Translations under genes and position numbers: made by a program
Source of the DNA: an uncultured Neglectibacter sp.
Lineage (GTDB): Bacteria; Bacillota; Clostridia; Oscillospirales; Acutalibacteraceae
Assembly (NCBI GenBank): GCA_946554335.1
Contig: CAMNSA010000007.1
Location: 56,685-120,684, forward strand
Length of the DNA: 64,000 bases
Reading direction: 5' to 3'
In this document: positions 17,522 to 25,639 of the stretch, piece by piece
Numbering within the stretch: the first letter of the stretch is position 1
Layout of the letters: each line of letters begins with the position of its first letter
The notes under the pieces: model-generated
Told to the model about the DNA's origin: nothing
Databases searched by the model: none
The model's input: only the letters and a program-made list of their open reading frames with translations

Positions 17522-17977
17522 TTACTTGTTAGTGCTTTGCTCCATTTGGGCAAGCTTCTCCACCCGGCGGCGGAACTCCTCCCCACCGGAGAATTTGGCG
17601 TCTAAGAACAGACGGATCAATTCCTTAGCCACCGTATGGCCAATGATTTGGCCGCCCATGGCGATGACCTGCACATCATCGTGCTCTACGCACTGGTGGG
17701 CGGTATAAAGGTCGTGGCAGACAGACGCCCGGATACCGGGAATTTTATTGCAGGCAATAGCCGCCCCTACTCCCGTACCGCAGAACATAATTCCCCGGTC
17801 CGCTTTGCCCTCCAGCACTGCGCCGCAAACCATCTTGGCAATATCGGGGAAATCCACCATTTCCTCTGTGTAGCACCCAAAGTCCGTTACTTCGCAGTGC
17901 AGCTCCTCTTTGAGATAATCCAATACCTGGCTTTTCAAACGGAACCCGGCGTGGTCGCTTCCAATAGCTAATCTCAT
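17522..17977 (-). CDS. rpiB: Ribose-5-phosphate isomerase B family protein
   Basis: Isomerises ribose 5-phosphate and ribulose 5-phosphate or a related aldose phosphate (RpiB/LacAB family). The protein is 151 residues; the N-terminal MRLAIGSDHAGF carries the typical GSDHAG motif, and FCGTGVGAAIACNK holds the catalytic cysteine near residue 68. The start at 17977 follows GAGGAGGTGTTACG. It leads the three-gene operon with two ADP-ribosylglycohydrolase-like genes and has a near-perfect SigA promoter. Allose or galactose phosphate isomerase activity cannot be excluded. Confidence 0.92.
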   Translation of the reverse strand: MRLAIGSDHAGFRLKSQVLDYLKEELHCEVTDFGCYTEEMVDFPDIAKMVCGAVLEGKADRGIMFCGTGVGAAIACNKIPGIRASVCHDLYTAHQCVEHDDVQVIAMGGQIIGHTVAKELIRLFLDAKFSGGEEFRRRVEKLAQMEQSTNK

Positions 17978-18025
17978 CGTAACACCTCCTCGTCCATTTT
18001 GCCGCATGGTCGGCAATCTATCGCA

Positions 18026-18054
18026 ATTATACAGGGAAAAGATAAAAATCGCAA
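18026..18054 (-). promoter_or_regulatory. SigA promoter of the rpiB operon
   Basis: TTGCGA-N17-TATAAT on the minus strand. A short inverted repeat (TTGCCGACCATGCGGCAA) follows in the leader and could be an operator. Confidence 0.75.
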
Positions 18055-18128
18055 TGGCTTTTCCTTGCTTTAGGTCAATCGATATGCACATGCCTTTTCC
18101 GCAATAAAAATCCCCTGGCAAAGCCGCA

Positions 18129-18172
18129 GGAGCTGTGCCCCAATCTGGGGGCACAGCTCCTGTTTTTATAAT
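18129..18172. terminator. Strong terminator hairpin after spoVAC
   Basis: A 14-bp stem (AGGAGCTGTGCCCC) with a short loop; a T run follows on the plus strand and a smaller hairpin plus TTTTT on the minus strand. Confidence 0.6.
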
Positions 18173-18186
18173 GAAACGAAATGAAA

Positions 18187-18633
18187 CTAATAGAGATGGA
18201 AAAAGAAGGCGATGAATCCGAACACCACGCTCGCCGTGATGCCGAACACCAGAACCGGCCCCGCCACCACAAACATCTTGGCTCCCAGGCCGGTGATAAA
18301 GCCCTCGCTTTTAAACTCCATGGCAGGGGATACCATGGAATTGGCAAAGCCGGTGATGGGCACCAGCGTGCCCGCTCCGGCATGCTTCGCGATATCGTCA
18401 TAAAATCCCAAGGCTGTCAGCACCGCTGAGAGCAGGATCAGGCTGATGGACACGAAGGCTCTCGCGTCCTTCAGTTCCATTCCCATGGACTGGTAAAGCT
18501 CGCACAGCACCTGGCCTATGGTGCAGATGAATCCGCCGAATAAAAAGGCCAGCAGGCAGTCCTTCCATACCGGCGAATTGGGAGATGCCGTTTTTACCAT
18601 TTCACTGTATTGTTCCTTGGAGATCGTTTTCAA
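18187..18633 (-). CDS. spoVAC: Stage V sporulation protein AC
   Basis: Integral membrane subunit of the SpoVA channel for calcium dipicolinate, 148 residues, with several membrane segments and the conserved stretches FLFGGFICTIGQ and GAGTLVPITGFANS. The start is taken as TTG at 18633, seven bases after AAGGAAGG; a longer frame upstream would run through the candidate SigG promoter. It should be followed by spoVAD, but the rpiB operon and the URO-D gene lie in between. Terminators on both sides make it a single-gene unit. Confidence 0.93.
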   Translation of the reverse strand: MKTISKEQYSEMVKTASPNSPVWKDCLLAFLFGGFICTIGQVLCELYQSMGMELKDARAFVSISLILLSAVLTALGFYDDIAKHAGAGTLVPITGFANSMVSPAMEFKSEGFITGLGAKMFVVAGPVLVFGITASVVFGFIAFFFHLY

Positions 18634-18681
18634 GCCGTTTCCTTCCTTTCGCGCTTCGCGCCCTAGTAAAGATTCTACCTG

Positions 18682-18710
18682 TAGTCTGTCTTTTTTCCCA
18701 AAGCTTATAC
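18682..18710 (-). promoter_or_regulatory. Candidate SigG promoter of spoVAC
   Basis: GTATA-N17-CAGACTA on the minus strand: full match to -35 GHATR and 6 of 7 to -10 CATNHTA, about 50 bases before the start. Confidence 0.5.
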
Positions 18711-18724
18711 AAAAAGTCTTCAAA

Positions 18725-18762
18725 AGAGAAAGGCACAGCCCAAAGCTGTGCCTTTCTCTTAA
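18725..18762. terminator. Bidirectional terminator between the HtrA gene and spoVAC
   Basis: AAAGGCACAG pairs with CTGTGCCTTT, flanked by GAGA and TCTC; it would end the HtrA transcript. Confidence 0.7.
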
Positions 18763-18800
18763 AAAGGAGATTATGAAAAAGATTCTTGTACGCGAAAAGA

Positions 18801-20594
18801 TCAGTCGGATTCTCCGGTGTTCTCCGCCAAAGCGATGGTCACCTTTTCCGTTTCATTGCTTCTGGCCTTGACCACCGTGAGCGTCACCTCGTCTCCCGGA
18901 TGCTTGTCGGCAATATAGGCGGAGATCGTGTTGGAAGAGGTCACCTGCACATCGTCGATGGCCGTGATCACATCATAGGTGGTAAGCCCCGCCTTCTGCG
19001 CGGACTCGCTGGTGGCCTTCTCAATGCAGAAGCCCTGACTCAGCCCGAAATAGGAGGCGGTCCACCGGTCCACATACAGCCCGGTGACGCCCAGCATGGC
19101 CCGATCCTTCACATAGCCGTAATCGATCAGGTCGGAAACGATGGGCTGTACGATATGGGAGGGAATGGCAAAGCCCAGACCCTCGTAGCCCGTGGCTACG
19201 ATCTTGGAGGAATTGACCCCCACAATATATCCGTCCAGGTTCACCAAAGCGCCGCCGGAGTTTCCGGGGTTGATGGCAGCGTCCGTCTGAATACAGTCAA
19301 TGGAATAGCCCGTTTCGCTGTTGGTCACTTCCCGGTTCAAGGCGGAAACATGGCCCATAGTCACGCTGGAATTGAGCTCCAGGCCGCCGGGGTTACCAAT
19401 CGCCATCACCGTGTCCGCCACCTGCAGAGACTGAGAGTCTCCGAATTCCGCAGGCTCAAAGGTATCGTCGGAATCCACCTTCAGCACGGCGAGATCCGTC
19501 TGCGTGTCCTCTCCTATGAGCTCTGCGTCGTAGGTGGTTCCCTCTGAGGTGACCACCCGCAGACTCGTAGCGCCGTCCACCACATGCTGATTGGTGACGA
19601 TATATCCGTCCTCTGAGATGATGATGCCGGAACCCTCTCCCGCGGGAGAAGGCTGAATGGATTCAGAGTCCCCATAGCCCCCTAAAAACAGGCCCTGCTG
19701 CTGGGAAAGCTGATAATTCTGGATGCACACTACGGAAGGCACCAGCTTTTTCGCCACCTCCTGGGGAGTCATGGTTCCCTGAGTGGTCACCGTACCGGTG
19801 TTGGAGCTGTTCTCTACCGGCTTATAAAGGGTGAAGGCGGCCGTTCTCTCAGAATCCTCCGGAGTCTGGATCGCCACCACGCCATTCTGAATCATAGCGG
19901 CGAAGATCCCCACCGAGCCCAGCGACACCACACAGCAGCACAGTACCGCGGCCAGGATCCTGACAAAGATCTTTCCGGCCTTTCCGGGCTTCTTCTTTTT
20001 CGGCGGCGTCTGCACATAGTAGGGATTCGCCTGCTGCTGAGAGGCTTCGGGAACATTCCAGGTGTAAGAGGGTCTTTGTGCGTAGCCGGTTCCGCTGTAG
20101 GAGGTCTGTGTCTGAGCAGTCTGCCCGTAAGAGGTCTGCCCCTGCGGTGTCTGGCCATAGGAAGCCCGGCTTTGTGTGGTCTGACCGTAAGAAGTCTGGC
20201 TTTGCGCCGTCCCGCTGTAAGGGGTCCTTTGATAGCCGGACTGCACGGCAGGCGTCTGAGAATACTGCGCCGTCTGGGAAGAACTTCCATTTTGAGAAGC
20301 GGCCCGATTCCCGGAAGAGTAGGAATACCCGTTCCAGGAGACGCCCGTGTAGTTCGGGGTGGAATAGCTCTGCCCGACCGGGGCGCTTCCGCTTTGCGTC
20401 GTCTGATTGGACGAGGCGGCGGTCTCTGTTTTGACCTCCTTGACCTCTCCGGCGTTTCCGGAGGTCACGCCCTCCTCCGTTTTTCCGGAGGCAGTCTGAA
20501 CGGTCTGGGACTCGGCGCTCTTTTCTGTCTGCTCCTCTCCTTCGCGGTGATAGAGATCGTTATGATAAGGATCGTTTCCATAAGGATGAACCAT
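18801..20594 (-). CDS. HtrA/DegP-like S1C serine protease with long cytoplasmic repeat region
   Basis: Membrane-anchored quality-control protease of 597 residues. Residues 1-205 are a hydrophilic Ser/Gln/Thr/Tyr-rich tail with imperfect repeats of SYGQT type. A basic stretch (PPKKKKPGKAGK) and one membrane segment follow near 209-236, so the protease faces outside. The catalytic triad is intact: His in TNQHVVDG (about 335), Asp in TDLAVLKVD (about 366), Ser in NPGNSGGAL (about 445). One PDZ domain ends the protein (500-590). The N-terminal tail is longer than in most relatives. It is a single-gene unit with a terminator behind it. Confidence 0.93.
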   Translation of the reverse strand: MVHPYGNDPYHNDLYHREGEEQTEKSAESQTVQTASGKTEEGVTSGNAGEVKEVKTETAASSNQTTQSGSAPVGQSYSTPNYTGVSWNGYSYSSGNRAASQNGSSSQTAQYSQTPAVQSGYQRTPYSGTAQSQTSYGQTTQSRASYGQTPQGQTSYGQTAQTQTSYSGTGYAQRPSYTWNVPEASQQQANPYYVQTPPKKKKPGKAGKIFVRILAAVLCCCVVSLGSVGIFAAMIQNGVVAIQTPEDSERTAAFTLYKPVENSSNTGTVTTQGTMTPQEVAKKLVPSVVCIQNYQLSQQQGLFLGGYGDSESIQPSPAGEGSGIIISEDGYIVTNQHVVDGATSLRVVTSEGTTYDAELIGEDTQTDLAVLKVDSDDTFEPAEFGDSQSLQVADTVMAIGNPGGLELNSSVTMGHVSALNREVTNSETGYSIDCIQTDAAINPGNSGGALVNLDGYIVGVNSSKIVATGYEGLGFAIPSHIVQPIVSDLIDYGYVKDRAMLGVTGLYVDRWTASYFGLSQGFCIEKATSESAQKAGLTTYDVITAIDDVQVTSSNTISAYIADKHPGDEVTLTVVKARSNETEKVTIALAENTGESD

Positions 20595-20739
20595 AAAAAA
20601 ACCATCTTCCTTTCAAAAAGCTTCAGTTCTTTTCAAACTGTGCCTTTATTATCGGCCGGCTTTGTGAAAATCATGTGACGGGTTTTTTATAGTTTGCTGA
20701 TTTCTTTTTTACCGAATTTTGAACAAGGGGAAAACAAGG

Positions 20740-21318
20740 TCAATTATAGAGTTTCTGCAGCAGCCCGCTCTTTTTCAAAGCCAGGCGAACGGCCGTATAC
20801 AGCGGCACGGAAACCACCACCGCGATCACCGCGTTGGTGCCGGAGGTCAAAAACTTGGTAAACACTGCGGTCAATACCGTGCCCATTGCGCTGCCCAGCA
20901 GCAGGCCCTCTGCAAAACCCTTCGCAAGATAGAGGATCATATAGGTAAGGCTCCCTGAGACTGCGGCAATCAGATTGCGCCCATGATGGTCCGCCTTTTT
21001 CCCGCCGCCGTAGGCAATGAGGCCGCATACGCAGGCTAGCAGGAACTTGAAGACAAAGGTGAAGGGAGCAGAGGTGATGTAGGCCGGGGTGAGCAGATCA
21101 TACAAGGCAGATCCGATCCCGGCGGACAGCCCGCCTCCCACAGGACCCAGCACAAAGCCGGAAAGCAGACAGAAAATATTGGCCATATGGATCCGGCTCA
21201 CCGAGCCAATGGCCACCGGAATGGGAACGCTCAAATAATTGGATACGAACACCAGCGCGGCAAACAGCCCCACCGCGGCAACATAATAGATGGAAATACG
21301 GGACTCTTCTCTTTTCAT
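20740..21318 (-). CDS. ECF transporter S component (substrate-binding membrane subunit)
   Basis: Integral membrane protein of 192 residues with about six hydrophobic segments, matching S components of energy-coupling-factor vitamin importers (VGLFAALVFVSNYLS at the N terminus, GFVLGPVGGGLSAGIGSALYDL in the middle). It must work with a shared EcfAAT module encoded elsewhere. It starts 33 bases after the DUF4886 gene and may share its transcript. No riboswitch was found upstream, so the vitamin (queuosine precursor, pantothenate, riboflavin or another) is not indicated. Confidence 0.85.
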   Translation of the reverse strand: MKREESRISIYYVAAVGLFAALVFVSNYLSVPIPVAIGSVSRIHMANIFCLLSGFVLGPVGGGLSAGIGSALYDLLTPAYITSAPFTFVFKFLLACVCGLIAYGGGKKADHHGRNLIAAVSGSLTYMILYLAKGFAEGLLLGSAMGTVLTAVFTKFLTSGTNAVIAVVVSVPLYTAVRLALKKSGLLQKLYN

Positions 21319-21351
21319 TGGAAACTCCTCCTGAACCTGATTTTATTGTGC

Positions 21352-22143
21352 TCAGCGCTTTTCTGCCGCTTTCGGCAGGAAACTGTCCGCACAGGCCTTT
21401 AAAACTGCCAATTCACTTTCCTTGGCCGCCTCGCCGGGAGCTCTGTCAGAGGAGGGAACAAAGGAATTCTCCTTCATGGAAAGGCCCAAAATTATCCCCG
21501 CCCACACGGCGGCCAACAGATATCTGCCGTAGACGAAGCTCATGTGATGTCCGTCCCGGCTCAGGGAGACCCCGCCCTCGCTGTACCGGAAGGGGGTAAG
21601 CTCTCTGGCTCTCTGCACCGCGTCTCCACAGGGGATCAGCCTCAGCTGATGCCGCCGGGACGCCGCCAGATAAGCCTCCCGGGAACGCCGGTACATCTCC
21701 TGCTGGTTTCTGTGATACCGGGGAAAAGCGGTGTGAGGACTGTCCGGCTCGTAGGCCCAGGTCTGCTGCAGCAAAAACTCCGCCGTGGGGACCTTTTCCT
21801 TGCAGTAATCTGAAAGCCATCCCAAAAAGGGCTCATAGGTGTCAGGCCAGCCGCTGTCTGGGCTGGCCTGCTGGGTAACGATATAATCCCAGCACTCTTC
21901 CTTTAAAATCTCGTCGATGGAGACAAGCTTCCCCGTTTTCACCCCATCAAGCTGATATTCATACTCCGCCGCGTCGTTCTGGATATTGTTCCAGTGGCGC
22001 TCCAGAGAACAGCCGCCGATATACAGATTTACCACCTTGGTGTCCTGTCCCGCCGCCTGGGCGATCTGATGCAGGTAATAGGTGGCGTCCTCGGAAAAGC
22101 TGTTCCCGATGGCCAGGATCTTGATTTTTCTGTTTTCACCCAT
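21352..22143 (-). CDS. DUF4886/SGNH-like hydrolase
   Basis: A 263-residue protein with SGNH-hydrolase layout: block I ILAIGNSFSED (residues 9-19) with the nucleophile serine, a glycine block IGGCSLERHW, block III-like IVTQQASPDSG, and the C-terminal catalytic pair in SRDGHHMS. These proteins are usually esterases on carbohydrate or lipid acyl groups. It has no signal peptide, so it should act in the cytoplasm. It lies between malic enzyme (22 bases upstream) and the ECF S component, all on one strand with short gaps. Confidence 0.8.
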   Translation of the reverse strand: MGENRKIKILAIGNSFSEDATYYLHQIAQAAGQDTKVVNLYIGGCSLERHWNNIQNDAAEYEYQLDGVKTGKLVSIDEILKEECWDYIVTQQASPDSGWPDTYEPFLGWLSDYCKEKVPTAEFLLQQTWAYEPDSPHTAFPRYHRNQQEMYRRSREAYLAASRRHQLRLIPCGDAVQRARELTPFRYSEGGVSLSRDGHHMSFVYGRYLLAAVWAGIILGLSMKENSFVPSSDRAPGEAAKESELAVLKACADSFLPKAAEKR

Positions 22144-22165
22144 GAGGCACTCTCTCCTTCCCTTC

Positions 22166-23338
22166 TCAGCACTTGCTCACGCCGGTTCTTCGGGCGGCCT
22201 GGGCCACGGCCTTTGCCACGGCGGGGACCACATTTTTATCAAATACGGAGGGGATAATGTTGTTCTCCCCCAGCTCACTGTCAGGGATCAACCCCGCAAT
22301 GGCTTTGGCAGCAGCCACCTTCATCTCGTCGTTGATCTCCTTTGCCCGCACATCCAGCGCACCGCGGAACACCCCGGGGAACACCAGCACATTATTGATC
22401 TGGTTGGGATAGTCGGACCGTCCCGTACCCACCACCCGGGCGCCGGCTGCCAAAGCCTCCTCCGGGAAAATTTCCGGCGTGGGATTGGCGCAGGCGAAGA
22501 TCACCGGGTCCTTCGCCATGGTCTTCACCATCTCGCCGGTAAGGCATTTCGGCGCGGAGAAGCCCAAAAACACATCCGCCCCGCAGATCACCTCTGAGAG
22601 AGGTCCGCTTTTCTTTTCCGGGTTCGTGACCCTGGCCAACTCTCTCTGGGCGTCCGTCATACCCTCAAGGCCCTCGTGAAGCGCCCCCAGCTTGTCGCAG
22701 ACCACCACATTCTTAAGGCCCAAAGCCATCAAAAGCCGGGTGCAGGCCGTTCCGGCCGCTCCCGCGCCGTTGACCACCGCCGAAACGGAGGAGATCTCTT
22801 TTCCCACCACCTTCAAGGCGTTGATCATCGCGGCCACCGTCACCACCGCCGTGCCGTGCTGGTCGTCGTGAAACACCGGAATGTCCAGCCGCTCCTTGAG
22901 CTTTCTCTCCACCTCAAAGCAGCGGGGCGCGGCGATATCCTCCAGGTTGATACCGCCGAAGGAGCCGGCGATCATCTCCACCGTATGCACGATCTCGTCC
23001 ACATCCTTGGTGCGCACGCAGATGGGGAAGGCGTCCACTCCGGCAAAAGCCTTAAAGAGGGCGCATTTTCCTTCCATCACCGGCATTCCCGCCTCCGGCC
23101 CGATGTCGCCCAGGCCCAGAACGGCGGTGCCGTCCGTGACCACGGCCACCAGGTTCCCCCGGCGGGTATAGGTAAAGGATTTCTCCACATCCTCTGAGAT
23201 CTCCAGGCAAGGGGCGGCTACTCCCGGCGTATAGGCCACAGAAAGCTGATCTCTGGTCACAAGCTCGCAGGGCGTTTCTATCCGGATCTTGCCCTTCCAC
23301 TGTTTGTGCATCTTCAAAGCTTCCGCATTATAATCCAT
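22166..23338 (-). CDS. NAD(P)-dependent malic enzyme
   Basis: Oxidative decarboxylation of malate to pyruvate. The protein is 390 residues from the start at 23338 (GGAGAGG site), the short bacterial form. The substrate tyrosine region SVAYTPGVAAPC is near residue 35; the metal/substrate loop with FHDDQHGTAVV is near 150; the nucleotide fold GAGAAGTACTRLL is near 180. There is no phosphotransacetylase domain. It may head a transcript with the DUF4886 and ECF genes, since gaps are 22 and 33 bases, although the functions do not obviously link. Confidence 0.95.
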   Translation of the reverse strand: MDYNAEALKMHKQWKGKIRIETPCELVTRDQLSVAYTPGVAAPCLEISEDVEKSFTYTRRGNLVAVVTDGTAVLGLGDIGPEAGMPVMEGKCALFKAFAGVDAFPICVRTKDVDEIVHTVEMIAGSFGGINLEDIAAPRCFEVERKLKERLDIPVFHDDQHGTAVVTVAAMINALKVVGKEISSVSAVVNGAGAAGTACTRLLMALGLKNVVVCDKLGALHEGLEGMTDAQRELARVTNPEKKSGPLSEVICGADVFLGFSAPKCLTGEMVKTMAKDPVIFACANPTPEIFPEEALAAGARVVGTGRSDYPNQINNVLVFPGVFRGALDVRAKEINDEMKVAAAKAIAGLIPDSELGENNIIPSVFDKNVVPAVAKAVAQAARRTGVSKC

Positions 23339-23509
23339 AGGATCCTCTCCATCCTTACGCACGCTGCTTGCAGCGGGTTCCGCCGCAAAAGGCACGCTGA
23401 AATCATTTCCATTTGTCCTTTATTATACCGCTTTTTCGTGAATAAGTAAATACGCGCCTTGATTTTCCGAAGCCCGGATGGCATAATAGACTGGATCGGT
23501 TGCCCGGCT

Positions 23510-23697
23510 GCGCCACCTCTCCCAAAGGGAGAGGCAAGAGCTTTTCTGCGGTTCGCAGCTTTGCAGCCCCCAACTTGGCTCCCCCTTTGGGGGAGCTGTC
23601 ACCGAAGGTGACTGAGAGGGGCGAGCGCGTCCCGGTGGGACAAGGTGAGCCAAGCGCCCTTTCTAACGACTAACAACTAATTGCTAACAACTATACG
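23510..23697. repeat. Dispersed intergenic repeat element (inverted orientation)
   Basis: The spacer between malic enzyme and the HAD gene holds CTCTCCC/GGGAGAG, then at 23574-23620 the core found at 4930-4976 in reverse complement (CTTGGCTCCCCC...GACTGAGAGGG). It ends in CTAACGACTAACAACTAA and CTAACAACTA. The last copy abuts the ribosome site of the HAD gene. Confidence 0.65.
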
Positions 23698-23712
23698 AGG
23701 AGCGTGCCTTTT

Positions 23713-24399
23713 ATGGATACAAATTACCGGGCCTGTATTTTCGATTTGGACGGGACGCTGGCCAACACCCTGTATTCCATCGCCTATTTTGGGAACACTG
23801 CCCTTCAAAGCTTCGGCCTGCCTCCCATTGAGGCGGAGACCTATAAGACGCTGGTGGGAAACGGGGCGGATGTACTGCTTCGGCGGATGCTTCAAAAAGT
23901 GGGAGCCACTTTTTCAGAGGAAGAGTTCCGCAGCCTTAGGAAAGAATATGACCGGCTCTACGAAAGCGATCCCATGAAGCTTGTGACCTCCTATGAGGGC
24001 TTAACTGAGCTGCTCGCCCGTCTCAAAAAGGAGGGTCTGCTTTTGGGGGTGCTCTCCAACAAGCCGGACAATATGACCCGCTACGTGGCCGAAAGTCTTT
24101 ACCCGGACACCTTCCACCATATTCAGGGGCAGCAGGAAAACGTCCCAAAAAAGCCTGATCCCACCGCGGCACTCTCCATTGCGAAAGAGTTTCACCTCTC
24201 TCCCCGGGAGATCCTCTATGTGGGAGACAGCGGGGTGGATATGCAGACGGGAAATAACGCCGGGATGGACCCCTGCGGCGTGCTGTGGGGCTTCCGTGGG
24301 AAACAGGAGCTTCTGGAAAACGGGGCGAAACACCTGGCTGAGACTGCCGGGGAGCTGGAAGAGATCATCTTTTCCCTCTCTCAGAAAAAGGAGGAATAG
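23713..24399 (+). CDS. HAD family hydrolase, phosphoglycolate-phosphatase-like
   Basis: Phosphatase of the haloacid dehalogenase superfamily, 228 residues. Motif I is FDLDGT near residue 9, motif II LSNKPDN near 113, the motif III lysine lies in KKPDPTAA, and motif IV is VGDSGVDMQTG near 173. The helical cap inserted after motif I is subclass C1, as in Gph. ATG at 23713 is preferred over a GTG at 23704 because GAGGAG is 10 bases away from it. It is first of three co-directional genes with gaps of 2 and 29 bases. Confidence 0.92.
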   Translation: MDTNYRACIFDLDGTLANTLYSIAYFGNTALQSFGLPPIEAETYKTLVGNGADVLLRRMLQKVGATFSEEEFRSLRKEYDRLYESDPMKLVTSYEGLTELLARLKKEGLLLGVLSNKPDNMTRYVAESLYPDTFHHIQGQQENVPKKPDPTAALSIAKEFHLSPREILYVGDSGVDMQTGNNAGMDPCGVLWGFRGKQELLENGAKHLAETAGELEEIIFSLSQKKEE

Positions 24400-24401
24400 C
24401 C

Positions 24402-25610
24402 ATGCAGGTCAGAAAACTAAACCAGTCTGAGCTTTTTGAGGCTCACAGAGCCATGGCGGTGGCCTTCCACGGCGGATTTGACCCGGAAAAAGAGCGGGAA
24501 GATCTCCAAAAGCCGGAAAGCGCGGAGAAGGAGGCCAAAAAAGAGACCTGGGGCGCCTATTCCGACGACGGCAAAACCCTTTACAGCTGTTTTGATCTAA
24601 GCTTTTATGAGGCGCGATTCGACGGGGCAGTTTTGCCCATGGCAGGCGTGGGGGGCGTTGCCACCCTGCCCCCTTACCGGCGCATGGGCGGTGTGCGGGC
24701 CTGCATGGAAAAGGCGCTTAAAAGCCTATATGAAAGGCGCTTTGGCTTTGCTTTTCTCTACCCCTTCAGCACGGCCTTTTACCGGCAGTTCGGCTTTGAA
24801 AACGGCGGCCTGCTCCAAACCTGGACCGTGCCCATTTCCACCCTTGATCTTCCGGATGCAGGCGGGAGCGTGGAAGAGCTGTTCCCGGGGGACGACCTCT
24901 CTCCTCTGCTGGAGATCTATAACCGGTATTCCCAAAACCTGAATCTCTCCTGCCTGCGCAGGGAATACAACTCCGAGTTGAAGGAAAACCTTCTCGACCA
25001 GAAGAGATATATTTTCCTCTGGCGGGATGAAACGGGCTCGCCCCGCTCCTTTCTCATCTGCCACGGAGAAAACGATGTCTTAAACTGCACCCTGGATTTT
25101 CCCATGAAAAACGGTCTGCTTTTTTCCGACGCCCGTTCTCTGCAGGCGCTTCTGCGCTTCGTAAAGACGGCTTTTATCGCCAATTACCGGGCGCTGCGCT
25201 TCACGACGCCCTTTGCCTTTAACCCCATCTCTTTTCTGTCGGATATGGCCCAAACCCAGTGTGACGCCTTCCCCAACGGCATGGTGCGGGTTATTCATCT
25301 GGAAACGGTGCTTTCCCACTGCCGCTGTCGGGACTCGGGGGAGCTCATTCTGGAGGTGACCGACCCCATTTTAGAGCAGAACCGGGGCGTATGGCAGCTT
25401 CAGTTTGCGCCGGGAAAAGAAAACCTGGTGCAAAAAGCGCAAAAAGCACCGGATGTCACCCTGGACATCCACGACCTCTCCGCTCTTTTATGCGGAGCAA
25501 GAGACGCCCAGGAGCTTTCCATGATGCCGGGAGTCATCATCCATCGGGAAAGCGCTCCGTTCCAGAAAGTATTTTACCGAAAGCCCTTCTGGTGTCTTAA
25601 TCTATTTTAG
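24402..25610 (+). CDS. Eis-like GNAT N-acetyltransferase
   Basis: A 402-residue protein in Eis-family layout: an N-terminal GNAT domain with LPMAGVGGVATLPPYRRMGG (substrate strand plus acetyl-CoA loop, about residues 80-100), a second degenerate GNAT domain, and a C-terminal sterol-carrier-like domain (after residue 300, ending MMPGVIIHRESAPFQKVFY). Eis proteins acetylate aminoglycosides or lysines. It overlaps the operon context of a HAD phosphatase (2-base gap) and an alpha/beta hydrolase. The acceptor here is unknown. Confidence 0.88.
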   Translation: MQVRKLNQSELFEAHRAMAVAFHGGFDPEKEREDLQKPESAEKEAKKETWGAYSDDGKTLYSCFDLSFYEARFDGAVLPMAGVGGVATLPPYRRMGGVRACMEKALKSLYERRFGFAFLYPFSTAFYRQFGFENGGLLQTWTVPISTLDLPDAGGSVEELFPGDDLSPLLEIYNRYSQNLNLSCLRREYNSELKENLLDQKRYIFLWRDETGSPRSFLICHGENDVLNCTLDFPMKNGLLFSDARSLQALLRFVKTAFIANYRALRFTTPFAFNPISFLSDMAQTQCDAFPNGMVRVIHLETVLSHCRCRDSGELILEVTDPILEQNRGVWQLQFAPGKENLVQKAQKAPDVTLDIHDLSALLCGARDAQELSMMPGVIIHRESAPFQKVFYRKPFWCLNLF

Positions 25611-25639
25611 CTTCATGCTTCAACACGGAGGAATATAAA

